Below, one piece after another: positions 10,178 through 17,543 of a stretch of 64,000 nucleotides of DNA. The position numbers and the translations under genes were made by a program. Source of the DNA: an uncultured Pseudomonas sp. GTDB lineage: Bacteria > Pseudomonadota > Gammaproteobacteria > Pseudomonadales > Pseudomonadaceae. The stretch is taken from the NCBI GenBank assembly GCA_943912755.1, contig CALTWF010000010.1:21414-85413 (forward strand), given 5' to 3'. Each line of letters starts with the position of its first letter. The first letter of the stretch is position 1. The notes beneath the pieces are model-generated. The model was not told where the DNA came from. It saw only the letters and a program-made list of their open reading frames with translations, and did not search any database.

Positions 10178-10963
10178 ATGGATGTAGGTTCGTTTGGTTT
10201 CACCATTGCAGGTCTGGTTGTAGGTTTCATCGTCGGCATGACCGGCGTTGGCGGCGGTTCGCTGATGACCCCGATCCTGCTCTGGTTCGGCATCAACCCG
10301 GCCACTGCGGTCGGCACCGACCTGCTCTACGCGGCCATCACCAAGGCCAGCGGCGTCTGGGTCCACGGCAAGCAGAAGAACATCGACTGGGCCATCACCG
10401 GCTGGCTGGCCCTCGGCAGCGTGCCGGCAGCGGCGGCGACCCTGTGGTTCCTCAGCACCCTGCACACCGACACTGCGGCACTCAACGCCGTGATCAAGCA
10501 GGGCCTGGCGGTGGTGCTGATCCTCACCGCGCTGGCGATCCTGTTCAAATCCAAACTCCAGGCCTTCGCCAGCAAGCATGCCGGCGACCGCTATCACCTC
10601 AGCGGCCGCAGCCTGAACACCCTGACGGTGATCACCGGCGTGGTGCTGGGCGTGATGGTTTCGCTGACCTCCATCGGCGCCGGCGCGCTGGGCACCGTGG
10701 CGCTGTTCCTGCTCTACCCCTACCTGGTCACCCGCCGCCTGGTCGGCACCGAGATCGCCCACGCCGTGCCGCTGACCCTGGTGGCCGGCCTTGGCCACGC
10801 GAGCATGGGCAATATGGACTGGTCGTTGCTGGGATATCTGCTGCTGGGGTCGCTGCCGGGGATCTATATCGGCAGCCACCTGACCGGGCGGATTTCGGAT
10901 AGCGTGTTGCGGCCTTGTCTGGCGGGGATGTTGTTGTTGATTGGGTATAAGTTGGCGTTTTGA
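10178..10963 (+). CDS. TSUP-family permease (TauE/SafE-type)
   Basis: A 261-residue inner-membrane protein with about eight hydrophobic helices in two homologous halves. The family signatures appear as GFIVGMTGVGGGSLMTPILLWFGINPATAVGTDLL near the N-terminus and LGVMVSLTSIGAGALGTVALFLLYP at mid-protein. TSUP proteins move sulfite, sulfoacetate or related sulfur anions, or act as uncharacterised permeases. The AT-rich promoter region just upstream fits sulfur control. The gene appears monocistronic and ends at a strong hairpin terminator at 10980. Confidence 0.85.
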   Translation: MDVGSFGFTIAGLVVGFIVGMTGVGGGSLMTPILLWFGINPATAVGTDLLYAAITKASGVWVHGKQKNIDWAITGWLALGSVPAAAATLWFLSTLHTDTAALNAVIKQGLAVVLILTALAILFKSKLQAFASKHAGDRYHLSGRSLNTLTVITGVVLGVMVSLTSIGAGALGTVALFLLYPYLVTRRLVGTEIAHAVPLTLVAGLGHASMGNMDWSLLGYLLLGSLPGIYIGSHLTGRISDSVLRPCLAGMLLLIGYKLAF

Positions 10964-10979
10964 CAACGTCTTGAACAGG

Positions 10980-11008
10980 AAGGGCCGCATTGCGGCCCTT
11001 CTTGTTTT
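10980..11008 (+). terminator. intrinsic terminator after the TSUP permease
   Basis: Arms AAGGGCCG and CGGCCCTT around a short loop (10980-11000), followed by the T-rich tract CTTGTTTT. The hairpin lies between two convergent genes and could serve both, though only the plus direction has a good T tract. Confidence 0.8.
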
Positions 11009-11012
11009 CTGG

Positions 11013-11297
11013 TCAGGCCTGGGCCTGCCTGACCCCCTTCAACAACGACTCCACCAGCGCCTGGCTGATCTCCAGCGCATGCTGGGTGGCCCAGGCCAGG
11101 CCCTGGACCGGCTTGCCGCCCGATTCGCAGAGTTGGTAGTTGGTTTCGTAGGCCGAGGCCAGCGACAGGCTGAGGTGGACGAGGGCATCTTCCAGGCTGG
11201 CGCCTTCGCAGACGGCGAACAGCGGCGGGTGGGTGTCGTGGCAGGTGGCGAAATGGGTGTGGGCGGTGCGGGGTGGGTCGGGGACGGGTTTGATCAT
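11013..11297 (-). CDS. DUF3077-family protein
   Basis: A 94-residue soluble protein of the Pseudomonas-restricted DUF3077 family: a Pro-rich start (MIKPVPDPP), the FAVCEGASLEDALVHLSLSLASAYETN core and the C-terminal helix GLAWATQHALEISQALVESLL. The start is fixed by the ribosome site CTTAGGAAAG, 8 bases before the ATG; upstream in-frame residues are untranslated leader. The family has no established role, and members are typically stand-alone genes. Its own expression is probably controlled by the structured leader described at 11301-11398, in which the ribosome site can be fully base-paired. Confidence 0.8.
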   Translation of the reverse strand: MIKPVPDPPRTAHTHFATCHDTHPPLFAVCEGASLEDALVHLSLSLASAYETNYQLCESGGKPVQGLAWATQHALEISQALVESLLKGVRQAQA

Positions 11298-11300
11298 TTT

Positions 11301-11398
11301 GGCTTTCCTAAGAATTGCTGGGATCGCCCTCCAGAACGTGACCAAACGAATGGGTGGCGACTGTACGCGGATTGGTCAACCGGGGACTTAGGAAAACC
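11301..11398 (-). promoter_or_regulatory. structured mRNA leader that can sequester the DUF3077 ribosome site
   Basis: Read on the minus strand, GGTTTTCCTAAG (11387-11398) can pair with CTTAGGAAAGCC (11301-11312) as a 12-bp helix with one G-U pair. This helix covers the Shine-Dalgarno sequence. It closes a three-way junction: TGACCAA (11372-11378) pairs with TTGGTCA (11339-11345), and CTGG with CCAG (11318-11334). Upstream are a UUCG-capped hairpin (11400-11417), a 7-bp hairpin (11452-11473) and a CAGGT/ACCTG hairpin (11488-11503). The last carries a second copy of GTTTGGTCAC that could compete for TGACCAA. The structure is seen in the sequence; the switching function is inference. Confidence 0.6.
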
Positions 11399-11677
11399 CG
11401 GCGCACCCGAAGGCGCCCCGCGCACAGCCGCCATAAATGCAGCAGCCAGCGCACTCGTTGTTCAAGACGAGCGTTTCCATAAATCCGCAGGTGACCAAAC
11501 CTGATCGCCAGTAAGCGGCGACCGACGCAGCCTAGGTGCCGATTTCCAGATGCGCAACGCCAAACGAGGCGCGGAAGTATGATTGGGAAATTGCCTACAA
11601 GAAAGTCGGAAATAGAGGGAATTTCGTAGCTGTATGCGACACCTTTGGGCGCGGAAAGGTCCGACGGGAGATTGCAT

Positions 11678-11793
11678 GAGGGCTGCCAGGTGCTAGCCGA
11701 CAGATCTTCAGCGCTCTTGAGATCGAGCGCCGCGCGGGCGGCGCTCGATCTCAAGAGCGCAACAAGACTCAAGACAGGCACCTGGCAACCCTC
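11678..11793. repeat. 116-bp nested inverted repeat
   Basis: The core has perfect 23-base arms (11711-11733 and 11738-11760) around GCGG. An outer pair of 16-base arms (11678-11693 and 11778-11793) has one mismatch. The element ends 8 bases past the stop of the minus-strand DUF1624 gene and is not the REP core seen elsewhere in the window. It could be a terminator lacking a clear T tract, or a small mobile or palindromic repeat. The rest of the 11504-11677 interval shows no supportable gene. Confidence 0.8.
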
Positions 11794-11800
11794 ACGCCCC

Positions 11801-12949
11801 CTACAGATATTTCAACCACCCAATATCCCGTCGCCGCGCCTTCAACCTAGCAAACCACCCCACCGGCCAATACAACGCCAGCGCCAGCAACACCGCCACA
11901 CCCCACACCGCCAGCACCGAATCGAAGCCGAAGTACGCTCCATGGTTGGCCCCCCACCAAGCCAGCGCCAGCACATACAACAGCTTCAGCACATACAGAT
12001 GCAGCAGATAGAAAAACATCGGCGCCGCGCCGAATACCGCCAGCCAGCGCACCACCCGCCCGTCATTGCGCCGCTCGAACGCCACCAGCAGCAACAGGCC
12101 GATACCCAGGGTCAGGGCGAGGAACAGCAACGACGGCGGGTACTTGGTGATGTTGAAAAAGCCCATCAGCGTCTGCACCGCCGTCTCGCCAGTGGCCCAA
12201 GGCTTCTCGCCATAGCCATTGAGCCAGCGCAGCACGAAGAACACCCCGAGCGCCCCACCCGCCGTAGCCAATAGCCGACGCCGCCGCAGCCCGGCATCAC
12301 TGCCCCGGCCAAACCACGGCCCAATGCCATACCCCAGGGCAATCACCCCGATCCACGGCAACAGCGGATACGAGGTGCGCAGGCGCAGCCCCTCGGACAC
12401 CTCGATCCAGCCCCGATCATGCAGCACCGCCCAAGGCACATGGGCCCAGTGCCCCGGCTCGAAATGCACCCCGTCGAGCAGGTTGTGCCCGGCCACCAGC
12501 AACAGCCCGAGGCCGATCAGCAGCGCCCGCGGCAGCCACAGCAAAGCACTCAGCGCCAGCATGCTCAGGCCGATGGCCCAGATCACCTGGAGGTAGATCA
12601 CGCTCGGTGGCAACTGGAAGGTCCAGGCGAAGTTGACCAGGGTGAACTCCAGCACCACCAGGAACAACCCGCGCTTGAACAGGAACGCCGAGACCGCCGC
12701 CCGGCCCTGGTATTTCTCGCCATAGAGAAACGCCGACAGGCCGGTGAGCAGGATGAACACCGGCGCGCACAGGTGCGCCAGGGTACGGCTGAAGAACAAT
12801 GCGGGGTCGGTGTGCGCGACATCCATCGGGTCCGCCACCTGCATGTGCAGGTAGAAGGTTTCGCGCACGTGGTCGAGCAGCATGAACAGGATCACCAGAC
12901 CGCGCAGGGCGTCGATCGAGTGGAGCCGGGTGGAAAGCGTGGAAGACAT
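11801..12949 (-). CDS. DUF1624 / HGSNAT-like membrane acyltransferase
   Basis: A 382-residue protein with about ten transmembrane segments. The N-terminal signature HSIDALRGLVILFMLLDHVRE, with its membrane-embedded His, is that of the DUF1624/heparan-alpha-glucosaminide N-acetyltransferase-like family, related to YeiB and OpgC-type acyltransferases. These move an acyl group across the membrane onto a sugar or other acceptor, but bacterial members are mostly uncharacterised. The PVFILLTGLSAFLYGEKY segment is also typical. It may share an operon with the membrane protein upstream (13018-13683), 68 bases away on the same strand. Confidence 0.8.
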   Translation of the reverse strand: MSSTLSTRLHSIDALRGLVILFMLLDHVRETFYLHMQVADPMDVAHTDPALFFSRTLAHLCAPVFILLTGLSAFLYGEKYQGRAAVSAFLFKRGLFLVVLEFTLVNFAWTFQLPPSVIYLQVIWAIGLSMLALSALLWLPRALLIGLGLLLVAGHNLLDGVHFEPGHWAHVPWAVLHDRGWIEVSEGLRLRTSYPLLPWIGVIALGYGIGPWFGRGSDAGLRRRRLLATAGGALGVFFVLRWLNGYGEKPWATGETAVQTLMGFFNITKYPPSLLFLALTLGIGLLLLVAFERRNDGRVVRWLAVFGAAPMFFYLLHLYVLKLLYVLALAWWGANHGAYFGFDSVLAVWGVAVLLALALYWPVGWFARLKARRRDIGWLKYL

Positions 12950-13017
12950 GAGGCAGGAAATACCCTGTAGCGCAATGTAATAGTGTTACGCATGATGGCA
13001 CGTAGCCCCGCACCCTG

Positions 13018-13683
13018 TCACTTTGCCAAGCCCGCCGGTCGAGCGCTGCGCCTTGCCATTGCCGCGGGTCGGGCCAGGCTGAGCGCGGCCAGCGCCGCAA
13101 GCCAGATCACCGCAGTACCGTAGTTGAGGCGCTGGTACAGGCCGAAACCATGCCCCGCCTCCAGCGCCTGCCCCATCAGGCCGACCGTGACCAACGCCAG
13201 CAGCGTGCACAGCGCCGAGAACCAGGAGAACCCGCGACTGTCGAGCAGGCGCTTGCCGAGCGGGATCCACAGCGCGCTGGCGAGGGTCAGCGCGACGAAC
13301 ATCAGCAGCCCGGACAGGTTGTGCATCTGCTGCGAGAACGACGGCTGCGCCGGGGCGCAGCCCTGATCGCAGGAAAACACCCCGGCACCGATGCTGCCCA
13401 GGCCATGGAGCAGGACCAGCAGCGCACTCGACCGGGCCAGGCGCGAGTCGGAGAAACGCCGCCACAGCCCGAGCGCGGTCAGCACGAACAACACCCCCAG
13501 CGGGAAATTGTTGATCCACGCTGACAAGCCATGGGTCACCGCGCCCTGCTCGCCCAGCCGGCTCATGGCGAAATCCAGATGGCTGTAGCCGGGGTAGTGG
13601 CTGGCGGTCAGCACCACCCCGCAAAACAGCCATAGCGGAATCGCTGTGCCGGCCCCCAGCAGTACCCGGTCGATGGTCTTCAT
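13018..13683 (-). CDS. DUF998-family integral membrane protein
   Basis: A 221-residue membrane protein with six predicted helices and no enzyme motif. The SHYPGYSHLDFAMSRLGEQGAVTHGLSAWINNFPLGV region, which lies between the first two helices, is the recognisable DUF998 hallmark. The ATG at 13683 is chosen because the family starts here and GGAG lies 11 bases upstream; an in-frame ATG 93 bases further up would add a non-hydrophobic stretch unlike the family. It is divergent from the LysR gene at 13817. Function unknown. It may be co-transcribed with the DUF1624 gene downstream. Confidence 0.75.
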   Translation of the reverse strand: MKTIDRVLLGAGTAIPLWLFCGVVLTASHYPGYSHLDFAMSRLGEQGAVTHGLSAWINNFPLGVLFVLTALGLWRRFSDSRLARSSALLVLLHGLGSIGAGVFSCDQGCAPAQPSFSQQMHNLSGLLMFVALTLASALWIPLGKRLLDSRGFSWFSALCTLLALVTVGLMGQALEAGHGFGLYQRLNYGTAVIWLAALAALSLARPAAMARRSARPAGLAK

Positions 13684-13816
13684 GTCGCAGCACACTCCGT
13701 TGTTGTTCGAAGCAGCGATGCTAAGGATTGCACCCGGCCAATCGTTACCGAATTTTTTGCAAGCCGGCTTGAGCATGCGTCATCCTGTCGCCCCCGCGTT
13801 CCAAGGATGGCCGTAC

Positions 13817-14689
13817 GTGACCCGCCGCTTGCCCAGCACCACCGCCCTGCTCGCCCTCGAAGCCGCCGCCCGGCACCAGAGCTTCGCCCGCGCCGCGCAG
13901 GAGCTGTCCCTTACCGAGGGCGCCATCAGCCGGCAGATCGCCAAGCTGGAAAGCCAGCTCGGGGTACGCCTGTTCCAGCGCAGCGGCAACCGCGTCGAGC
14001 TCTCGGAACCCGGCGCCCGCTACGCCGCCGACATGCGCGAGGCGCTCGACCTGATCGAGCGCAAGACCCGCCAGCTGCAAGCCGCCAGCCGCACCGACGC
14101 AGCCCTGGAGATCGGCGTGATCCCGACCCTCGCCAGCCGCTGGCTGATTCCGCGCATGGTGCGTTTTCACCAGCGCCACCCGCATATCCGGGTCAACCTG
14201 CGCGAACGCACCGAGCCGTTCGATCTGCTCGCCAGCGGGTTGCATGCGGCGATCAATATCGAGCATCCGGCGTGGGTCGGCTTGCCCGTGCAGCCACTGT
14301 TCCAGGCACCGCTGCTCGCGGTGTGTCACCCCGAGCTGGCCGGGCGGGCGCCGCACGAAATGCCGCTGCTGCACAAGCACGACAACGGCGAGCAGTGGAG
14401 CGAATACGCGGCACACAGCGGTATCGACCTGCCCCAGACGGGAAGCGGGCCCCGTTACGACCGTTTTTCCCTGCTGATCGATGCGGCGCGCAGCGGCATG
14501 GGCATGGCCCTGGTACCGCGCCTGTATGTGCAAGACGATCTCGACCAGGGGCGCTTGAGCGCACCCTGGCCCCATGCGGGTCAGTTGAGCGAGCGTTATG
14601 TGCTGGTCGAGCCTGCCGCCGAACAAGGCCCGGCGCTGGACCTGTTCAAACACTGGTTGCTGGAACAAAGTGCCGGGCAGGCTGGCTGA
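13817..14689 (+). CDS. LysR-family regulator, GcvA-like
   Basis: A 290-residue LysR-type regulator. The winged-helix domain (about 5-65) contains LLALEAAARHQSFARAAQELSLTEGAISRQIAKLESQLGVRLFQR, and the C-terminal effector domain includes the GVIPTLASRWLIPRM segment typical of the GcvA/AmpR branch. I chose GTG at 13817 because AAGGA lies 9 bases upstream and it gives the family's usual MTRRLPS-type start; ATG at 13775 is the alternative. It is divergent from the DUF998 gene, so that gene is a candidate target. The inducer is unknown. Confidence 0.8.
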   Translation: MTRRLPSTTALLALEAAARHQSFARAAQELSLTEGAISRQIAKLESQLGVRLFQRSGNRVELSEPGARYAADMREALDLIERKTRQLQAASRTDAALEIGVIPTLASRWLIPRMVRFHQRHPHIRVNLRERTEPFDLLASGLHAAINIEHPAWVGLPVQPLFQAPLLAVCHPELAGRAPHEMPLLHKHDNGEQWSEYAAHSGIDLPQTGSGPRYDRFSLLIDAARSGMGMALVPRLYVQDDLDQGRLSAPWPHAGQLSERYVLVEPAAEQGPALDLFKHWLLEQSAGQAG

Positions 14690-14814
14690 ACCTGGCCGGG
14701 CAGCCCTCCTCCCGCGCCTTCGGGTTATCCACTTGCGGCGATGTACAAGCGCAAGGCAAATCGCCATTATCCCGGGATAAACAACAAGCACCGCTGAGTG
14801 CACAGGAGGTTTCG

Positions 14815-14871
14815 ATGGTCAGGGCGCCCGCAAGGTCGGCTTTTTATCTGGCGCGGGGTGCTGCGCGATGA
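14815..14871 (+). CDS. 18-residue leader ORF coupled to the PDZ lipoprotein
   Basis: An ATG with a near-ideal ribosome site (AGGAGG at 14804-14809) opens an 18-codon frame, MVRAPARSAFYLARGAAR. Its TGA overlaps the ATG of the PDZ gene as ATGA. The PDZ gene itself has no good Shine-Dalgarno sequence, so it is probably translated by termination-reinitiation from this leader. The peptide is basic with no obvious repeated codon that would suggest amino-acid attenuation. The alternative is that the ATG is unused and the strong site is coincidental. Confidence 0.5.
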   Translation: MVRAPARSAFYLARGAAR

Positions 14872-15989
14872 ATCAAAGCCTGTTGACCGGCCTGCGTCTT
14901 GGCACCCTGGCCCTGGCCGCAACCACCCTTCCCGGCTGTGTGGCCCAGGTCGCCCATGCGGTGTTTTCCCCTGTGCTGGATGCCGCTTCCGAAGCGGCCC
15001 TGACGCCCGAAAGCGTCGGCATCACTCCCGCCAGCTGGCGTGGTCGGAGCTGCGAGCAACTGCAACTGAATTACACGCAAACCGCTGACTCCCGGCAGCG
15101 CTTTGCCGCAGACGGCGACAGCACCATGGTCAAGACCATGGGCTGGCAACTGGATGCGATCAGCCAGGTTCGCCGCGAGCAGGGCTGCCTGGACGGCAGC
15201 GCCAGCGTGGCCAGCGCAAGCCGGAACCAGGCACCGCCAGCGACCACCAGCGTCGCTGCACCGCCCCCGGCCGAGCAATCCGCCAGCACCGGCAGCCCGG
15301 CACTGGGCATGACCCTGCAAAGTCCGAACACCGACATGCTCAAGGCCTTGGGCCTGACCGGCAGCAGCGGCGCCTGGGTGGTCAGCGTCGCCCCGGGCAG
15401 CCCGGCGGCCAAGGCCGGGTTGAAACCGCTGGACGTCATCCTCGATGTGTCCGGCCAGGAAGTCCGCAGCCCGCAGGATGTCCAGGCCATCGTCAGCCGC
15501 CTGCGCGCCGGTTATCGCGCGCCACTGGGCATCTGGCGCGATCGCGCGGCGAAGGAACTGACCCTCGACGTACCTGCCCGTGCCACCGCAACGGTGCCCG
15601 CCGCGGTTGCCGCGGTTGCCGCGCCAGCGAAAGGCAATACCTTCTGTCACGCCTACGTCTATGTCGTGGACCAGCCGGGCGGCCTGCAATCGGAGCTGTT
15701 CGAGAGCTCGACCAGCGAATTGAACGCCACGGCGATGATCGGCTCGCTGTCGGCCTTCGTCAGCAAGGTACGCGCACTGCATCCGGATGACTGGCGCCCG
15801 TTCACATTCTCGGAAAACCAGTGCTCGCCGGCAGCGGGCTATTGCTTCGGCAACGGCGAAAACCCGCTGTTTGGCGGCAAACAGATGGCCGGCCAGTTCT
15901 GCTACACCAACCGCGAGCAGGCCCAGCGGCATTACGACGAGTTCAACACGGTCAAGCCGGTGTACCAGACCGTGCGCCTGCAACCCTGA
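14868..15989 (+). CDS. PDZ-domain envelope protein, probable lipoprotein
   Basis: A 373-residue exported protein. The N-terminus has a hydrophobic signal ending LAATTLPGC, a plausible lipobox with Cys24. Residues about 40-110 form a small domain around CEQLQLNYTQTADSRQRF, also seen in other Pseudomonas surface lipoproteins. An Ala/Pro/Ser linker follows, then a PDZ domain (about 145-225) with GAWVVSVAPGSPAAKAGLKPLDVIL. The C-terminal domain (about 250-373) is Cys-containing and includes CHAYVYVVDQPGG and FCYTNREQAQRHYDEF. There is no protease domain, so it is probably a binding or scaffolding protein. Its target is unknown. Confidence 0.75.
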   Translation: MNQSLLTGLRLGTLALAATTLPGCVAQVAHAVFSPVLDAASEAALTPESVGITPASWRGRSCEQLQLNYTQTADSRQRFAADGDSTMVKTMGWQLDAISQVRREQGCLDGSASVASASRNQAPPATTSVAAPPPAEQSASTGSPALGMTLQSPNTDMLKALGLTGSSGAWVVSVAPGSPAAKAGLKPLDVILDVSGQEVRSPQDVQAIVSRLRAGYRAPLGIWRDRAAKELTLDVPARATATVPAAVAAVAAPAKGNTFCHAYVYVVDQPGGLQSELFESSTSELNATAMIGSLSAFVSKVRALHPDDWRPFTFSENQCSPAAGYCFGNGENPLFGGKQMAGQFCYTNREQAQRHYDEFNTVKPVYQTVRLQP

Positions 15990-16004
15990 ACAAGCGCCGG
16001 GCCG

Positions 16005-16673
16005 CTACTCGCGCCAGAAGATCTCGTAGTGACCGTTGGTGATATCGACCTCGAACGGGCGATCCGGCAACTGAGGGATCATGAACTGCAGGTTCGGCAC
16101 TTCGAAATGCACATCGAAGAAGACGCCGGACAGGCGTGTGCGACCGTCGCCGTTGTCATCGATATGGACCTCAAGATGCCCTGCGGCAGGCTGGACCCAT
16201 ATCCAGAAGAAGTCGCCCCCCGGAAGCACCTGGGCCATGCCATACGCCACCCAGGGTCGTGACCAGTTCTCGTTGGGGATGGACAGGTCGAACTGCTTGC
16301 CGTTATGGCGCTCGAAAACATTGAAATCGATGCGTTCTGCCGGTATCCGGAACAGACTTTCTGGCGGGTAGGCCTCTCCGCCCAGTTTCCAGACCAGCTC
16401 ATCCCCCACCTCGTCCTCGAACTTATCGGTGAGCTCCGCGCCGATGACCCTCGCCGGAAAATCCCGTGCCCCACCGTCGGCGATCATGTGGGCCTTGAAG
16501 ATGTCGTCCTCGGCCAGTCCTGCCTTGCCAGCGCCACCCGCCTCGATGCGGCGACGCAAGGCGGGCTCCTTGTGCGGATCGATGCGCAGGATGTGCGCCC
16601 TGTCCACTTGTTTGTAATCGAGCACGCTCTTTACATCGACGCCCGAGCATCGAGCAATGAATGCATGGTCCAT
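16005..16673 (-). CDS. conserved hypothetical protein, 222 aa
   Basis: A soluble 222-residue protein with no signal peptide or membrane helix. The start is well supported by AGGAGG 8 bases before the ATG. The C-terminal half is rich in aromatic beta-strand-like segments (GGDFFWIWVQPAAGHLEVHIDDNGDGRTRL, FDVHFEVPNLQFMI, FEVDITNGHYEIFWRE). The N-terminal half is charged and helical. DDNGDGR could bind Ca2+, but a single loop proves nothing. I do not recognise the family. It is convergent with the PDZ gene (15 bases between ends) and divergent from the MAPEG gene. Confidence 0.65.
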   Translation of the reverse strand: MDHAFIARCSGVDVKSVLDYKQVDRAHILRIDPHKEPALRRRIEAGGAGKAGLAEDDIFKAHMIADGGARDFPARVIGAELTDKFEDEVGDELVWKLGGEAYPPESLFRIPAERIDFNVFERHNGKQFDLSIPNENWSRPWVAYGMAQVLPGGDFFWIWVQPAAGHLEVHIDDNGDGRTRLSGVFFDVHFEVPNLQFMIPQLPDRPFEVDITNGHYEIFWRE

Positions 16674-16906
16674 GATTTCGCCTCCTGAAAATGCTGCTCC
16701 AAGGAAGGTGCTTCGTCCCACCCGGGGTCGAAGAAGGCGGCACGTGGCAGCTACACGGCCAGCCCTCATCGGCGAGTTCGCCGAAATACGCCCGGCCAGT
16801 CTATGGCCTGCCTCGCACTGCCACACCTGACAGAAATATCAGGTGGCCATGCCCGCCAGCTGCTAGCCTGCGTCGGCGCAACCGCCCCCCCCTCAAAGGA
16901 ATGAAC

Positions 16907-17338
16907 ATGAGCGTTGTACTGCCAGCCTATGCCCTGTGTGTCGTTGTCCTGTTCCTGAAAATGCTCGGTATCTCCTGTTACCAGGGCTATTACCGGATCA
17001 GCCGGAAAACCTTCCAGAACGCCGAGGACGCACGCTTCGTCGGGCGCGAGCCGAGCGCCGGGGAGTTGCCGCAGGTCGTGCGGGCGGCCAAGGCCTGGAG
17101 CAATGACCTGGAGAACATCCCGCTGTTCTTTGTCCTCGGCGGGCTGTGCGTGGCCCTGGAAACCACCAGCGGCGCCAGCATTGCGCTGTTCTGCCTGTTC
17201 ACCGGCGCACGGATGCTTCACACCCTGTGCTACCTGAACCAGTGGCAGCCCTGGCGGACCCTGGCCTACGCCATCGCCCTCGCCTGCCTGCTGGGCCTCG
17301 CCGGGCTGGTAGCGGCCAGGGCACTAGTGCTGCTGTGA
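16907..17338 (+). CDS. MAPEG-family membrane protein
   Basis: A 143-residue protein with four transmembrane helices, the size and topology of MAPEG (membrane-associated eicosanoid/glutathione metabolism) proteins. Family features are the polar loop between helices 1 and 2 with ARFVGREPSAGELPQVVRAAKAWSNDLENIPLFFVLG, in which the N-D-x-E-N-x-P motif is diagnostic, and the ARMLHTLCYL helix. It may bind glutathione; bacterial members are little studied. AAAGGA lies 6 bases before the ATG at 16907, which is preferred over the ATG at 16901. It ends 40 bases before the Thr-rich leader peptide. Confidence 0.85.
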   Translation: MSVVLPAYALCVVVLFLKMLGISCYQGYYRISRKTFQNAEDARFVGREPSAGELPQVVRAAKAWSNDLENIPLFFVLGGLCVALETTSGASIALFCLFTGARMLHTLCYLNQWQPWRTLAYAIALACLLGLAGLVAARALVLL

Positions 17339-17378
17339 GGATTGCCATCAACTCGCTATCAAGGCTAATGTCAGCCCC

Positions 17379-17450
17379 ATGACCCTGTTCCGCAGCACCC
17401 CGACCACCACCACGACCACCGCCAAGAGCGGGGTACGCGGGTGTCGCTGA
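17379..17450 (+). CDS. threonine-rich leader peptide (putative attenuator)
   Basis: A 23-codon frame beginning MTLFRSTP, then six consecutive Thr codons (five ACC, one ACG), then AKSGVRGCR and a stop. Eight of the 23 residues are Thr. It is followed by a strong intrinsic terminator (17471-17504). Segments 17397-17402, 17428-17434, 17476-17481 and 17492-17498 can pair as 1:2 and 3:4 or as 2:3, the arrangement of amino-acid attenuators such as E. coli thrL. The Shine-Dalgarno is weak (AAGG 14 bases away) and TTGCCA (17342) may be a -35, so near-leaderless translation is possible. The pairing is seen; regulation by threonyl-tRNA is inference. Confidence 0.6.
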   Translation: MTLFRSTPTTTTTTAKSGVRGCR

Positions 17451-17470
17451 ACGGTTGACAGCAAAACCCG

Positions 17471-17504
17471 AAAGGCCCCGCCAGCGATGGACGGGGCCTT
17501 TTTT
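17471..17504 (+). terminator. attenuator terminator ahead of the isochorismatase-type gene
   Basis: Arms AAAGGCCCCG and CGGGGCCTTT (10 bp, perfect) around an 11-base loop run into a six-T tract. Segment CCCCGC (17476-17481) can instead pair with GCGGGG (17428-17433) in the leader peptide reading frame, which would prevent this hairpin. Confidence 0.85.
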
Positions 17505-17543
17505 CAATCCCGTGTCGCTGGCTTATCTCAAGGAGCGACACCC

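Noticed and set aside
11308..11781. 157-codon minus-strand frame upstream of the DUF3077 gene
   Set aside because: Covers the structured leader and the inverted repeat, has no ribosome site and no family motif; treated as untranslated leader plus repeat.
17379..17450. Thr codon run as chance low-complexity GC-rich sequence
   Set aside because: Considered because ACC repeats are common at high GC; kept as a finding because the terminator and mutually exclusive stems coincide with the run.
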